This document shows positions 9,444 to 20,585 of a DNA stretch of 64,000 nucleotides, in pieces (within the stretch, counting starts at the first letter, position 1; every line of letters starts with the position of its first letter). Origin of the DNA: Cronobacter turicensis z3032 (GTDB lineage: Bacteria; Pseudomonadota; Gammaproteobacteria; Enterobacterales; Enterobacteriaceae); assembly GCA_000027065.2 (NCBI GenBank), contig FN543093.2, forward strand, positions 3,104,074 through 3,168,073. The letters are read 5' to 3'. Under the pieces are notes generated by a model. That model searched no databases. It worked only from the letters and a program-made list of their open reading frames with translations, and was not told where the DNA came from. A program made the position numbers and the translations under genes.

Positions 9444-9798
9444 ATATATTCTCGTGAAGATACAAAAAGGAATCAGGGCTTATCTGCTATTTTCGTCAGC
9501 CTTTATGCGCTGGAGGCTATCGCTTTCCTCTCTGCCTGTTAAGATTTGAAAGCATCCCGCTCTGCCTGCATTTCTTTAAATTCTTTGACATATAAGGCCG
9601 ATAAGGGGTTATCATCAACCGCCAGAGGATTGTCAATCGGGAGAGATTATCCGCTATAAATTTCAGCCAGGGCAACATTATCCCATGCAATCTGCAAATT
9701 TTAAACGATAAATACGATTTATGAAGCTATCACTCTCTCGCGAAAATACCGGCTGGCCTGACGCATCACTTAAAACGCGACAAAACATATGATTACCT
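9444..9798. other. Intergenic stretch with gene debris
   Basis: No intact gene. It contains the minus-strand remnant described at 9539-9700. The last ~100 bases before the unrecognised ORF are AT-rich with no obvious promoter. Confidence 0.4.
9539..9700 (-). pseudogene. Unidentified gene remnant with an in-frame stop
   Basis: Reading leftward from 9700 gives NLQIAWDNVALAEIYSG, a stop codon, then SLPIDNPLAVDDNPLSAL and YVKEFKEMQAERDAFKS ending in TAA at 9539. The composition on both sides of the stop looks like one soluble, acidic-helical C-terminus. A further stop sits just upstream of 9700, so the 5' part is lost or shifted. I do not recognise the family. It may be chance, but two adjoining protein-like segments in one frame suggest decay. 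Confidence 0.35.
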
Positions 9799-10467
9799 GT
9801 GTCGCCTCATGTAGTATTATCTTATTGTTACCCTGACCTGTATAAAACAATGTGCACTTATTCTTTCTATTTTTATCGTTACACACCTTTAGCAGTACAT
9901 TATTCTTGCAGGTTAACCAAAAATGAAACGCCCCTGGAATTAAAAAACAAACTGATTGATGGCCTGATTCTTTATCTTAAACAAGGTCATATAGACCCAT
10001 GGTATATCAATTGTGATTGTGAAGATGAAGGTTCAGAAGAGGCCGATCATTATCTACGTAAGCTCGATGTGATTGATGCAGAAGTATCAGCGTATTTCAG
10101 AAAGAAAATAGTAGAATCGACGTTTATACAAAATGGACTGTTTAAATCCTTTTGTCTGGATAGACTGCTTCTGTCAGATAAATACAGACCCTACGCAATT
10201 AATTACTTGTGTGAAAACCATTCAGCGTTATCTTTATATCCATTAAAAGCGGCAATGTTTTATTTTATCTGCGCTAAGAATGATCCTTTGAATGATAACG
10301 ATATCCCTGCCGGACTCATCTCAGCACTGAAAAATCGTTATAAAAAAATCACAAAAGAAAACGAGGCGCCACGTCATCAGGAGTTGTCAGCCTGTGAGAC
10401 ATTTTCAGATTTTGAATTATGTGAGCTGAACACCGAATATGAGGCGTTCTGTAAAACGTATCCTTAA
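9799..10467 (+). CDS. Unrecognised protein in the argW patch
   Basis: Up to 222 residues from a GTG at 9799; a later ATG at 9850 is equally possible and neither has a good ribosome site. No signal peptide or membrane helix is evident apart from an aromatic N-terminal run (YSFYFYRYTPLAVHYSC). The rest is a mixed soluble protein with an acidic segment (CDCEDEGSEEADHY), several cysteines and a helical C-terminal half. Codon use is much more AT-rich than the flanking housekeeping genes, which suggests recent acquisition. I assign no function. Confidence 0.6.
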   Translation: MSPHVVLSYCYPDLYKTMCTYSFYFYRYTPLAVHYSCRLTKNETPLELKNKLIDGLILYLKQGHIDPWYINCDCEDEGSEEADHYLRKLDVIDAEVSAYFRKKIVESTFIQNGLFKSFCLDRLLLSDKYRPYAINYLCENHSALSLYPLKAAMFYFICAKNDPLNDNDIPAGLISALKNRYKKITKENEAPRHQELSACETFSDFELCELNTEYEAFCKTYP

Positions 10468-10841
10468 TAGTTAGCACCAAGAGAATAAATTCATCTTAGA
10501 AACTAAATATATCAGCCAAACTTACCGGAACGTTCAAGCTCACCAACAACATGTTCGTTTTGAGTAGACGCGAGAGGTCGCCCGCCTTAACAGCGTCTGC
10601 CATCCATAATGTCCTGTGTAAATTTAATATAGCCTGCTGATTTATACATAAACCCAACGACACCCTAACAGCACGCTCATTTAACCTCAATTTAATCACA
10701 TAAAACATCATCTCTACACAAGTCTTAATATTTTTGTCCAGAATAAGAACAACGCGAGATTCTGTTATTAATTTTAAACGCTATGATGTTCCGCCGTTAA
10801 ATAAACAGTTATTGGTAATAATACAAATAAGGAACATTCAT
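10468..10841. other. Leader region of aqpZ, no gene seen
   Basis: AT-rich, with no protein-like frame. A 71-codon minus-strand frame at 10496-10711 has no ribosome site or family resemblance. The promoter of aqpZ should be here, and the right edge of the low-GC patch lies about here too. Confidence 0.4.
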
Positions 10842-11537
10842 ATGTTGAGAAAAGGTGCGGCTGAGTTTTTCGGCACATTCTGGCTGGTATTTGGTGGCTG
10901 CGGGAGCGCTGTGCTGGCTGCGGCTTATCCCGAACTGGGCATTGGTTTTACAGGGGTTGCGCTGGCGTTTGGTCTGACTGTCCTGACAATGGCGTATGCC
11001 GTAGGGCATATTTCCGGCGGACATTTTAACCCGGCCGTCACGTTAGGCCTCTGGGCGGGTGGTCGCATTACCTTTTGGGATGTGATTCCTTACATCATTT
11101 CCCAGGTCATCGGCGGTATTGCCGCGGCAGGCGTACTGTATGCGATAGCGAGCGGCAAACCGGGCTTTGACGCCGTCGCCAGCGGCTTTGCCGCCAACGG
11201 CTATGGCGAACATTCGCCGGATGGTTATAGCCTCTCGGCAGCCATCCTGACTGAACTGGTGCTGACGGCGTTCTTCCTGCTGATTATCCACGGCGCAACG
11301 GATAAAAACGCGCCAGCGAAATTTGCGCCGCTGGCGATTGGTCTCGCCCTGACGCTGATTCATCTGATCAGCATTCCCGTTACTAATACCTCGGTGAACC
11401 CGGCAAGAAGCACCGCAGTCGCTATTTTCCAGGGCGGCTGGGCTTTACAGCAACTGTGGGTTTTCTGGGTAGTCCCGATGGTGGGCGGCGTAGTGGGCGG
11501 CCTGATTTATCGCTTTCTGTTGCAGAGCAAAGACTGA
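10842..11537 (+). CDS. aqpZ: Aquaporin Z
   Basis: 231 residues from [15 protein letters not shown], with AAGGA about 9 bases upstream; the longer open frame to 10734 is non-coding leader. Six membrane helices and two half-helices carry the NPA motifs at 63-65 (HFNPAVT) and 186-188 (SVNPARS). The selectivity filter Phe43, His174, Thr183 and Arg189 is that of a water-specific channel rather than a glycerol facilitator. It is a tetrameric inner-membrane water channel for osmotic adaptation. Confidence 0.97.
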   Translation: MLRKGAAEFFGTFWLVFGGCGSAVLAAAYPELGIGFTGVALAFGLTVLTMAYAVGHISGGHFNPAVTLGLWAGGRITFWDVIPYIISQVIGGIAAAGVLYAIASGKPGFDAVASGFAANGYGEHSPDGYSLSAAILTELVLTAFFLLIIHGATDKNAPAKFAPLAIGLALTLIHLISIPVTNTSVNPARSTAVAIFQGGWALQQLWVFWVVPMVGGVVGGLIYRFLLQSKD

Positions 11538-11615
11538 TTAACGTCATTTGTAGCGGGTATGTACGGCGTTAACTGGCACCTGAGGCATCTCAGTCCTGTT
11601 TTACATCCCCATAAA

Positions 11616-11643
11616 AAAACCCACCGCAGAAACGGTGGGTTTT
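11616..11643. terminator. Bidirectional terminator between aqpZ and budC
   Basis: Stem AAAACCCACCG pairs with CGGTGGGTTTT around a 6-base loop, with A and T runs on the two sides. It serves both converging genes. Confidence 0.85.
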
Positions 11644-11674
11644 CGGACATGCCGAAAAAGGTAGATGATAAGGA

Positions 11675-14144
<2,470 letters not shown>

Positions 14145-14165
14145 GATATTTCCCCTTTCAGACTG

Positions 14166-14945
14166 TTAGTTTTCAACCGAGCGGATGGCCGCATCGAGGT
14201 TGTCGGGATGCAGATTGGCGTTGAGGAACGCCGGGTCCGTCGGCAAATCGATCATCAGCTTGTGGATCTCCCCGAAGGTAAGAACGCCGTTCTCCAGCTG
14301 GTAGTCGAGCAGGTGCCCGCCCCCCTGACGATCGTCGGTGATGAAATGTTCGTGGTAGCCCGCGACGTTGATGCCCTGCATATGCTGCGGCGTGCGGAAC
14401 CCCACGAGGACGCCGTCGCGGCCGTCGAAGCGGAACACCGGCTGGTCGTCCAGCACGTCGGTCATCGCGCGATACGGCGGCGTCTGGCGCGGCACCGTGC
14501 GGGTGTGGGCATGGCGGAAGTGGCCGTCGATGCGCAACGCGCAGAAGATGTTGTCGGACGGCACCTGGCGGTCTATCACGTCATGGATCTGCTGGCGGCT
14601 CATCGGCCGGTCGAAGCGCTGACGGTAATGCGGTTTAAACCAGGTCATTACCGCGAACGGCGTTTTCTGGTCGGGCTGCGCTTCACGGGCGCTGCCGTCG
14701 GCGCGCAGCTGGTGAACTTCATGGCTGAAGGCGATGAGTTCGCCGTCGAGTTCGTTAAAGGTGCCGAGGCCAAAATCGCCTTTGGTCAGGAGATCCGCGA
14801 TGGTGGTATTGCCTTCATAAACCCCACTGAGCAGAGCGCTCATCATGGATGTTTGATATATCACACATTCTGTATCTTTATCCCGTAGCGCCCGCACGGT
14901 TTCCAGCAAGCTTTGCTCGCAAGAACAATCGGTTGCATGGCTCAT
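14166..14945 (-). CDS. budA: Alpha-acetolactate decarboxylase BudA
   Basis: 259 residues from MSHATDCSCEQSL, preceded by GAGGAT; five more codons are open upstream but lack a ribosome site. It closely follows Klebsiella/Enterobacter BudA, with metal-binding histidines in GHFRHAHTR and the NVAGYHEHFITDD segment. Cytoplasmic; it decarboxylates acetolactate to acetoin. First gene of budABC, read away from budR. It gives the Voges-Proskauer reaction with budB, if budB works. Confidence 0.95.
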   Translation of the reverse strand: MSHATDCSCEQSLLETVRALRDKDTECVIYQTSMMSALLSGVYEGNTTIADLLTKGDFGLGTFNELDGELIAFSHEVHQLRADGSAREAQPDQKTPFAVMTWFKPHYRQRFDRPMSRQQIHDVIDRQVPSDNIFCALRIDGHFRHAHTRTVPRQTPPYRAMTDVLDDQPVFRFDGRDGVLVGFRTPQHMQGINVAGYHEHFITDDRQGGGHLLDYQLENGVLTFGEIHKLMIDLPTDPAFLNANLHPDNLDAAIRSVEN

Positions 14946-15051
14946 TGCACTGATCCTCACTCATATTCCGTAAGAAAGATTAATCAAATGTTGACGCGAT
15001 TCAGCGCAGGGTTCCAATATAGAAAGCATCCCGGTTTGAGTCGTATTTGAT

Positions 15052-15924
15052 ATGGAACTTCGATATTTGCGTTATTTCGTGGCGGTAGCCCAGACGCGGC
15101 ACTTCACCCGTGCCGCTGAATTACTGGGTATTTCTCAGCCGCCGCTCAGTCAACAGATCCAGCGTCTTGAGCGCGAAGTGGGCACGCCGCTGCTGCGCCG
15201 TCTGACGCGCGGCGTGGAGCTTACCGAGGCCGGCGAGGCCTTTTATCAGGACGCCTGCCAGATACTGGCGCTTAGCGACGCGGCGCTGGAGAAAACGCGC
15301 GGCATTGCCCGTGGCGTCAACGGCACGCTCTCGATAGGCATCAGCAGCTCTAACGCGTTTCATCCGCATATCTTTTCGCTGCTGCATGAATTTCAGCACC
15401 GTTACCCGGCTATTACGCTGCTGCAACAGGAGGCCAATATGGCCTCGCTGATGCACGATCTGGAAGAAGGCTTGCTGGACGCCGCGTTTGTCCGCCTGCC
15501 GTGCGAGAGCAGCAAAGCGTTTAACCTGCGCCTGATTGATATAGAGCCGATGGTGGCGGCGCTCCACCGCAGCCATCCGCTGAGCGGGCGTGATGAAGTG
15601 GCGCTGAGCGAACTGGCCGGCACGCCGCTTATTCTTTTCCCACACGAGGTGGCGCCTGGGCTGTATGAGCTGGTGTTTAACGCCTGCCTGCGCGCGGGTC
15701 TGACGCCTGCGGACAGCCAGCAGGCTTCGCAGCTCTCTTCCTCGCTCAGCATGGTGGCGGCGGGGTTCGGCTTCACGCTGGTGCCGGTCTCAATGCAGTG
15801 CATCGGGCATCCGGAGGTGACATTCCACCGGCTCAGCGATCAGACGCTGAAAACCGATATCGCGCTGGCCTGGCGTAAATTCGAACGCTCGCCGTCGGTG
15901 CGTCGGCTGGTGGAAATGTTTTAA
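15052..15924 (+). CDS. budR: LysR-family activator of the bud operon
   Basis: 290 residues. The N-terminal winged helix-turn-helix reads MELRYLRYFVAVAQTRHFTR and SQPPLSQQIQRLERE, and the rest is a typical LysR co-inducer domain. It is transcribed divergently from budA with 106 bases between, the usual arrangement for BudR/AlsR. It is expected to activate budABC in response to acetate and acid; the sequence does not show the ligand. Confidence 0.88.
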   Translation: MELRYLRYFVAVAQTRHFTRAAELLGISQPPLSQQIQRLEREVGTPLLRRLTRGVELTEAGEAFYQDACQILALSDAALEKTRGIARGVNGTLSIGISSSNAFHPHIFSLLHEFQHRYPAITLLQQEANMASLMHDLEEGLLDAAFVRLPCESSKAFNLRLIDIEPMVAALHRSHPLSGRDEVALSELAGTPLILFPHEVAPGLYELVFNACLRAGLTPADSQQASQLSSSLSMVAAGFGFTLVPVSMQCIGHPEVTFHRLSDQTLKTDIALAWRKFERSPSVRRLVEMF

Positions 15925-16017
15925 GCGCCAGAATCGGCTGAATTGTTGCGAAAAAGAGGAAGCCCGCGCCCACGCTGTTTATAGTTACCCGATAAGCGTA
16001 CCGCCAGGGATGAAAAA

Positions 16018-16986
16018 ATGATTGTTAACAGCATGGTGTACCGGCGCGACAAGAAGCCGGAAGTGATTAACCTCGAAGATATCAGCGAGGCGATTGAAGA
16101 TCCGGACGCCTTTATCTGGCTGGGGCTCTGGCAGCCCGATGCGCCGTTTATGCATATCATTCAGCAGGAATTCGGCCTGCACGAGCTCGCGATTGAAGAT
16201 GCCCTTACCGCCCATCAGCGCCCGAAAATCGAACAGTATGGCGAATCGCTGTTTATGGTGGTGAAAACCGCGTGGATGAACCGTCAGGAGCAGATAGAGT
16301 TTGGTGAAACGCATCTGTTTATCGGGAAAAACTTTCTGATAACGGTGCGCCACGGTGCCTCGGAAAGTTATGCGCCTATCCGTGCCCGCGCCGAGGAAAA
16401 ACCCGACATGCTGGCGATTGGGCCGGGCTACGCGCTCTACTGCCTGCTCGATTTTATCGTCGATAACTATCTGGAAATCACCTCTTCGCTCACCAGCCGC
16501 ATCGGCGAGATGGAAGATACGATGTTCCGCACCGAGTTTGACAAGCAGGCGGTGCAGCAGGTCTATACGCTGCGTCGCCAGTTGCTGGCGATTCGTAACG
16601 CCGCGCTGCCGGTCGATGAGATCTGCAACCAGCTGATTCGCCTGCATGAAGATATCGTGCCGAAGACGCTGCGCCCCTACCTGCGCGACGTACAGGATCA
16701 CGCGCATCATGTGGTCATGGACGCGGAAGATATGCGTGAGATGCTGACCAGCGCCATGCATGTGAACCTGGCGCTGGTTACCGTTCAGCAGAACGAGGTG
16801 GTGAAAAAGCTCGCGGGCTGGGGGGCAATCCTGGTGGTGCCGACCGTTATCTTCAGTATGTACGGCATGAACTTTGAAAATATGCCGGAGATACGCTCGG
16901 CGTTCGGGTATCCGGTGACCATCGGCGGCACCATCGCCATCTGTTATCTGCTTTACTGGAAGCTTAAACGCTCGGGCTGGTTGTGA
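16018..16986 (+). CDS. CorA-family divalent metal transporter
   Basis: 322 residues. A large cytoplasmic N-terminal funnel domain is followed by two C-terminal membrane helices. The pore signature YGMNFENMPE follows the first helix, and a positively charged tail ends KLKRSGWL. The GMN motif identifies a CorA/ZntB-type Mg2+, Co2+ or Zn2+ channel. It is neither the canonical corA nor a clear zntB, so the ion is left open. The 3' end overlaps the convergent cupin gene by 23 bases. Confidence 0.88.
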   Translation: MIVNSMVYRRDKKPEVINLEDISEAIEDPDAFIWLGLWQPDAPFMHIIQQEFGLHELAIEDALTAHQRPKIEQYGESLFMVVKTAWMNRQEQIEFGETHLFIGKNFLITVRHGASESYAPIRARAEEKPDMLAIGPGYALYCLLDFIVDNYLEITSSLTSRIGEMEDTMFRTEFDKQAVQQVYTLRRQLLAIRNAALPVDEICNQLIRLHEDIVPKTLRPYLRDVQDHAHHVVMDAEDMREMLTSAMHVNLALVTVQQNEVVKKLAGWGAILVVPTVIFSMYGMNFENMPEIRSAFGYPVTIGGTIAICYLLYWKLKRSGWL

Positions 16987-17320
16987 GATCCACCCGGTCG
17001 CCGCGCGTGGTCGGCTGGGAGATAACCAAAAACTCCACCGCCTCTGGCGCGTCGTTGCGCGCCTGATGCGGCGCCTGCGGCGGGATTTCTATCGCTTCGC
17101 CAGGCGCAAGCGTTACGCGCTCGCCGTTCAGCTCCATCGTCAGCACGCCGCTCAGCACAAAAAAGCACTGGCGCGACTGCTCATGGTAGTGGCGCTGCTC
17201 GGCGCGCCCGCCGGGCATCCGCTCATGGATAACGCTCAGACCCTGGCTTTTTACCAGATGCCAGCCGTCGCAGTCGCCGCCCCACAAATAATGTTCCGCA
17301 TTCGCCTTGCTGATTTTCAT
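16964..17320 (-). CDS. Small cupin-domain protein
   Basis: 118 residues forming one cupin barrel. Motif 1 is RHYHEQSRQCFFVLSG (metal-ligand His pair and Glu) and motif 2 is PPQAPHQARND (third His). The set looks complete for metal binding. Such small proteins may be sugar epimerase-like, dioxygenase-like or simple binding proteins; nothing nearby specifies a substrate. It converges on the CorA-type gene with a short 3' overlap. Confidence 0.82.
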   Translation of the reverse strand: MKISKANAEHYLWGGDCDGWHLVKSQGLSVIHERMPGGRAEQRHYHEQSRQCFFVLSGVLTMELNGERVTLAPGEAIEIPPQAPHQARNDAPEAVEFLVISQPTTRGDRVDLTTSPSV

Positions 17321-17664
17321 ACGCGCTCCTGTTTTTCAAAACGCCACAATCCCGATAAACGAGGCTGCTGACAAGCTCCAGAAATTTGGAATTACGCACC
17401 GTGATTAATTTATTTTTTATTGTTTTTTAAGGAAAAATGGTGAGTGAAAAAATTTCCGGCCCCTGTGCCGCGCGTCGCTTGTCACCTCTGAAATAAAGGA
17501 TTACATTAGCGCCCGCTGACGTCATTTGACGCGCTCGATTTCCAGAGAGCGGTAGCCGCCGATGGGGAATAGTCCCAAAGTGAATCGGCTGCGGCTTCAT
17601 CTCTCTATACTGTGACCTTGCGTATTGATTCAGGCATGTTTTCAGGCATGCGGAGCGATGTAAC
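17321..17664. other. Intergenic region upstream of ypdK
   Basis: 344 bases without a convincing gene. It must hold the cupin promoter at the left and the ypdK promoter at the right; a -10-like CTATACT lies about 55 bases before ypdK. A 96-codon minus-strand frame at 17427-17717 runs antisense through ypdK and has no family resemblance. Confidence 0.4.
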
Positions 17665-17736
17665 GTGAAATATTTCTTTATGGGCGTATCGGTGATTTTA
17701 CTGTTGTGGGCCGGCACGTTCGCCCTGATGATTTAG
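17665..17736 (+). CDS. ypdK: Small membrane protein YpdK
   Basis: A 23-residue frame reading MKYFFMGVSVILLLWAG then TFALMI from a GTG start, with GGAG about 10 bases upstream. Almost the whole peptide is one hydrophobic helix. It matches the E. coli microprotein YpdK in length, in the ends KYFFMG and WAGTFALMI, and in position beside alaC. Its role is unknown. It is too short for ordinary gene finders. Confidence 0.85.
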   Translation: MKYFFMGVSVILLLWAGTFALMI

Positions 17737-17752
17737 TAAAACACCTGAGTAA

Positions 17753-17784
17753 AAAAAACAGGAGCCACTGGCTCCTGTTTTTTT
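17753..17784. terminator. Bidirectional terminator of ypdK and alaC
   Basis: Stem AACAGGAGCC / GGCTCCTGTT with a 3-base loop, flanked by A and T runs, between two converging genes. Confidence 0.85.
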
Positions 17785-19024
17785 ATTCGGCGTCCTGCGC
17801 CGCGGCGTTCTTCGTACCTGCCGGTAGCAGCCCGTCGGCCCGGAACATCGCTTTTATCCCGCGCACCGCCTGGCGGATGCGATCGCGGTTTTCAATCAGC
17901 GCGAAGCGCACGTGGGTATCGCCGTAGTCGCCAAAACCAATCCCCGGCGAGACGCAGACTTTCGCGTCCTGAAGCAGCTTTTTGGCAAACTCCAGCGAGC
18001 CCATCGCCGCGTAAGGCTCCGGGATTTTCGCCCAGACGTACATCGACGCTTTCGGGCATTCCACCATCCAGCCCGCCTCGTGCAGCCCTTTCACCAGCAC
18101 GTCGCGGCGGCGTTTATACTGTTCGGCGATATCGCGCACGCACTGCTGATCCCCTTCCAGCGCGGCGATGGCCGCCACCTGGAGCGGCGTAAAGGTGCCG
18201 TAGTCGTGATAGCTTTTGATGCGAGCCAGCGCGCTGACCAGTTCCTGATTGCCCACCATAAAGCCGATGCGCCAGCCTGCCATGTTGTAGCTTTTGGAGA
18301 GCGTGAAGAACTCAACCGCCACGTCGCGCGCGCCCGGCACCTGCATGATGGACGGCGCTTTCCAGCCGTCATAGACGATATCGGCGTAAGCCAGATCGTG
18401 CACCACCAGCACGTCATAACGCTTCGCCAGCGCCACCACTTTTTCGAAAAACGCCAGCTCCACGCACTGCGCCGTCGGGTTCGACGGAAAACCTAAAATC
18501 ATCATTTTCGGCTTCGGGTAGCTTTCGCGGATCGCGCGTTCCAGCTCGTTGAAGAAATCCACGCCCTCCACCAGCGGCACCGAGCGCACCTGCGCGCCAG
18601 CGATAACCGCGCCGTAGATGTGGATCGGATAGCTCGGGTTCGGCACCAGCACCGTGTCGCCGTGATCGAGCGTGGCGAGCATCAGGTGCGCCAGCCCCTC
18701 TTTCGACCCGATGGTGACAATGGCTTCGGTTTCCGGATCGATCTCAACCTCGTAACGCTCCTGATACCAGCGCGAAATGGCGCGGCGCAGACGCGGAATA
18801 CCGCGCGAGGTGGAGTAACCGTGCGTGTCCGGGCGCTGGGCCACGGTGCAAAGTTTTTCGACGATATGCGGCGGCGTGGGGCCGTCCGGGTTGCCCATGC
18901 TGAAATCGATAATATCTTCGCCGCGCCGACGCGCAGCCATTTTCAGCTCAGCAGTGATGTTAAAAACGTAAGGGGGAAGGCGTTCGATACGCGAAAAACG
19001 GCGTTTAGGACTGAAATCAGCCAT
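17783..19024 (-). CDS. alaC: Glutamate-pyruvate aminotransferase AlaC
   Basis: 413 residues from [20 protein letters not shown], with GAGGAA just upstream; the open frame further upstream to 19168 is not coding. A class I aminotransferase, with the PLP lysine in [15 protein letters not shown] and the substrate-binding Arg in [10 protein letters not shown]. It makes alanine from pyruvate using glutamate. In E. coli it is a main alanine-forming enzyme and also lies next to ypdK. Confidence 0.95.
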   Translation of the reverse strand: MADFSPKRRFSRIERLPPYVFNITAELKMAARRRGEDIIDFSMGNPDGPTPPHIVEKLCTVAQRPDTHGYSTSRGIPRLRRAISRWYQERYEVEIDPETEAIVTIGSKEGLAHLMLATLDHGDTVLVPNPSYPIHIYGAVIAGAQVRSVPLVEGVDFFNELERAIRESYPKPKMMILGFPSNPTAQCVELAFFEKVVALAKRYDVLVVHDLAYADIVYDGWKAPSIMQVPGARDVAVEFFTLSKSYNMAGWRIGFMVGNQELVSALARIKSYHDYGTFTPLQVAAIAALEGDQQCVRDIAEQYKRRRDVLVKGLHEAGWMVECPKASMYVWAKIPEPYAAMGSLEFAKKLLQDAKVCVSPGIGFGDYGDTHVRFALIENRDRIRQAVRGIKAMFRADGLLPAGTKNAAAQDAE

Positions 19025-19265
19025 AGGTTCCTCGAAGTGACGTAAGCGCCCGGACCGTCCGAGCGACGCTGCCGCTGATGCGGCTCTAAGAACATAGCCT
19101 GGAAAATTTTCCGCTGTCGAGAGGCCAGCGCAAAAAAAGTTACGGAACAAAAAAACGGGAACTTTCATTTGAAAGTTAACCCTGTTTTATTTGACACAGC
19201 ACGGCTATATTAACTTCGACGCAACAAAACAATAACCCTTTTTCCCGATTGCCGGAGTACCTGCT

Positions 19266-20507
19266 ATGACCCTGCACATTCCCGATCTTCCCGCCGCTAT
19301 CCGTGAGATAAAACAGCGCTTGCGCCAGGCGCTGCCGAACTATCAGGCCGTGTTTGCCGACCTGGAAGCCGATATCGCGCGCCAGATAGAAACCATCAAA
19401 AGCGAAACCGCCCGCGGCGAAAGCCCGGTGCCGCAGATCCTGGCCGACGACATTATTAACGGCCGCATCAGCGACGCGCAGAAAGCCCGCATCCGCGAAC
19501 GCGGCTGCTGTGTTATCAAAGGCGTATTCCCGGAAAATCAGGCGCGCGCCTGGAACCAGGAGGTGGGCGATTATCTGGCGCGTAACGATTTTGTCGAAAA
19601 GCTCAAGAACGCGGCGGAAGATAACTATTTCGGCACACTTGCCGACAGTAAGCCGCAGATTTACGGCATTTACTGGTCGAAGCCGCAGGTGGAAGCGCGC
19701 CAGCACGAGCGCATGAAAGCCGCTCAGGTGTTTCTGAATAATCTCTGGCAGACCGAAAGCCAGGACAAACAACATTTTGACCCGAATCGCGTGGTGACTT
19801 ACGCCGACCGCACCCGCCGCCGTCCGCCGCGCTCGTCGTCGCTCGGACTCTCGCCGCATGTCGATGGCGGCTCGGTGGAGCGCTGGCTTGATGAAAATTT
19901 CCGTCACGTTTACCGTCACGTTTTCAGCGGCGAGTGGCAGCGCTACAACCCGTTTGAGGCGGAAGGACGCGTCGAGGCGCGTGAGATCCCCTCGCCTGCC
20001 GTCTGCTCCATGTTCCGTACCTTCCAGGGCTGGACGGCGCTCTCCGAGCAGCGCAAGCACGGCGGTACGCTGACGCTGCTGCCGGTGGCGAACGCGATGG
20101 CGTATATCCTGCTGCGCGCGTTGCAGGACGATGTGCCGGACGATTCGCTGTGCGACGCGAAGCCGGGCCGTGCATTATCCATTAACGAACGCTGGCATCC
20201 CCTTTTACTGACCGGGATTTCCTCAATTCCCGATATGGCGCCGGGCGATACCGTGTTCTGGCACTGCGATGTTATTCATGCGGTGGAAAACGAGCATCAG
20301 GGCGAGTTCGACAGCAACGTGATGTATATCGCCGCCGCCCCGTGGTGTGAGAAAAACGACGCCTATCTGAAGCGCCAGTGGCCGGCGTTTGTGGAAGGCC
20401 GCTCGCCGCCCGACTTCGCGCCGGACGATTTCGAGGTCGATTTCAGCGGACGCGCCACCGAGGCGGATCTCACCCCTGCCGGACGCGAGCAGCTCAACGG
20501 CGCATAA
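19266..20507 (+). CDS. DUF1479 family protein (YbiU-like, putative iron/2-oxoglutarate oxygenase)
   Basis: 413 residues, cytoplasmic. The family is uncharacterised, but a possible Fe(II) site is visible: H-x-D in [13 protein letters not shown] (about residue 198) and a distal His in [12 protein letters not shown] (about 340), followed by Arg/Asn-rich strands. This resembles a double-stranded beta-helix oxygenase. Related to E. coli YbiU. It is a single gene, with about 240 bases between it and alaC. Any reaction remains inference. Confidence 0.75.
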   Translation: MTLHIPDLPAAIREIKQRLRQALPNYQAVFADLEADIARQIETIKSETARGESPVPQILADDIINGRISDAQKARIRERGCCVIKGVFPENQARAWNQEVGDYLARNDFVEKLKNAAEDNYFGTLADSKPQIYGIYWSKPQVEARQHERMKAAQVFLNNLWQTESQDKQHFDPNRVVTYADRTRRRPPRSSSLGLSPHVDGGSVERWLDENFRHVYRHVFSGEWQRYNPFEAEGRVEAREIPSPAVCSMFRTFQGWTALSEQRKHGGTLTLLPVANAMAYILLRALQDDVPDDSLCDAKPGRALSINERWHPLLLTGISSIPDMAPGDTVFWHCDVIHAVENEHQGEFDSNVMYIAAAPWCEKNDAYLKRQWPAFVEGRSPPDFAPDDFEVDFSGRATEADLTPAGREQLNGA

Positions 20508-20585
20508 CCGGCAACACCTGGCGGCTGGTCAAGGGCCGTCAGGTTTTCTATCATGTCCCCTTTCCTGCCAGACATCGGATTTTCC

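Noticed and set aside
10496..10711. 71-codon minus-strand frame before aqpZ
   Set aside because: No ribosome site, no family resemblance, and composition like non-coding AT-rich DNA.
17427..17717. 96-codon minus-strand frame
   Set aside because: It runs antisense through ypdK and a promoter region, and has no protein-like features.
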